From positions 1-5,056 of the forward strand of contig JAISXE010000126.1 of NCBI GenBank assembly GCA_031270615.1: a DNA stretch of 5,056 bases. Direction: 5' to 3'. Every line of letters begins with the position of its first letter. Position 1 is the first letter of the stretch. Source of the DNA: Spirochaetia bacterium. Its GTDB lineage: Bacteria; Spirochaetota; Spirochaetia; DTKZ01. Positions 4,771 through 5,056 of this stretch are shown here, in pieces. A program made the translations under genes and the position numbers. The notes under the pieces were generated by a model. That model was given only the letters and a program-made list of their open reading frames with translations. It did no database searches and had not been told where the DNA came from.

Positions 4771-5056
4771 TTCACGTCGGAGGCAGCGGCGACTGGAAGG
4801 TTATCGAAGATCTTCTGAAAAGTATTGAAATCCCGCGCATGGCGAAAGTGCGCCAGATCTTTCCCCATCCCAAAGAGGTCGATGTCGCGGGGGAGCTGCG
4901 GCGGCAGATCGCCGAAAAGAAAACGCTTTCGTCCCTGAAAAAGGGTTCGCGCATAGCCATCGCCGTGGGTTCGCGGGGCATCTCGAACCTGCCCCTGGCG
5001 GTAAGGGTTTTGGGCGAAGAAGTCCGCGCCGCAGGCGGCGAGCCTTTTATCGTCCC
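4767..5056 (+). CDS. LarA-like (lactate racemase domain, DUF2088-type) protein, 5' part only
   Basis: Only the first 96 codons are in the window, and the frame is open at the edge. The start ATG overlaps the tctA stop (ATGA), with AGGAG at 4751-4755 as a rather distant ribosome site, so translation is probably coupled to tctA. The visible part reads IPRMAKVRQIFPHP (22-35), then a charged helix, then GSRIAIAVGSRGISNLP (60-76) and a helix leading to AAGGEPFIV (88-96). The VGSRGI loop followed by GGEPFIVP is how I remember the N-terminal domain of LarA-like proteins, which include nickel-pincer-dependent lactate racemase and relatives of unknown activity on 2-hydroxy acids. The catalytic His and Lys residues and any cofactor site would lie beyond the window and cannot be checked. 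An internal ATG at 4839 (Met25) has no ribosome site, so the longer start is preferred. Confidence 0.68.
   Translation, partial: MIHVGGSGDWKVIEDLLKSIEIPRMAKVRQIFPHPKEVDVAGELRRQIAEKKTLSSLKKGSRIAIAVGSRGISNLPLAVRVLGEEVRAAGGEPFIV

Noticed and set aside
1..5056. CRISPR array, tRNA, rRNA or riboswitch
   Set aside because: No regularly spaced direct repeats, cloverleaf sequences or recognisable aptamer consensus were found on either strand; the repeats seen are explained by the inverted hairpin element.

Overview
This window holds five same-strand genes (the last cut by the window end) of a tripartite tricarboxylate transporter (TTT) locus, arranged as two transcription units. The coding DNA is G+C-rich, with mostly G or C at third codon positions, while the intergenic regions are rich in hairpins and repeats. 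The signal peptide of the binding protein (a short basic start, a hydrophobic stretch ending in LFA, then a mature end RGSSE) and the purine-rich Shine-Dalgarno sites fit a spirochaete such as a gut Treponema. That assignment is a guess from style and is not proven by any marker gene.

Unit 1: bases 1-307 hold the end of a hairpin-rich repeat, then a strong sigma70-type promoter (TTGACA, 17-bp spacer, TAAGAT) whose spacer contains a perfect dyad. This promoter drives a 366-residue creatinase/aminopeptidase-P-fold (M24) protein that has lost most of the metal ligands of its family. A 66-bp gap with a hairpin follows, then a TctC-type periplasmic binding protein, then a strong intrinsic terminator (2475-2508).

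Junction: bases 2456-2797 carry the terminator and a 163-bp element (2531-2693). The element has 17-bp terminal inverted repeats (16/17) and is flanked by perfect 10-bp direct repeats, so it looks like a non-autonomous transposon (MITE-like). Its core is the inverted relative of the repeat at bases 1-96. The right-hand target duplication runs into the -35 box of a second promoter (TTGACA, 17-bp spacer, TAAAAT).

Unit 2: tctB (small membrane subunit), tctA (large 500-residue membrane subunit, 14 bp downstream) and the first 96 codons of a LarA-like (lactate racemase domain/DUF2088-type) protein, which overlaps tctA by 4 bp (ATGA).

Working together: TctC should capture an organic acid in the periplasm and pass it to the TctA/TctB ion-coupled permease. 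The LarA-like protein and the M24-fold protein are candidates for handling the imported compound, perhaps a hydroxy acid or an amide-like carboxylate. The substrate cannot be read from the sequence.
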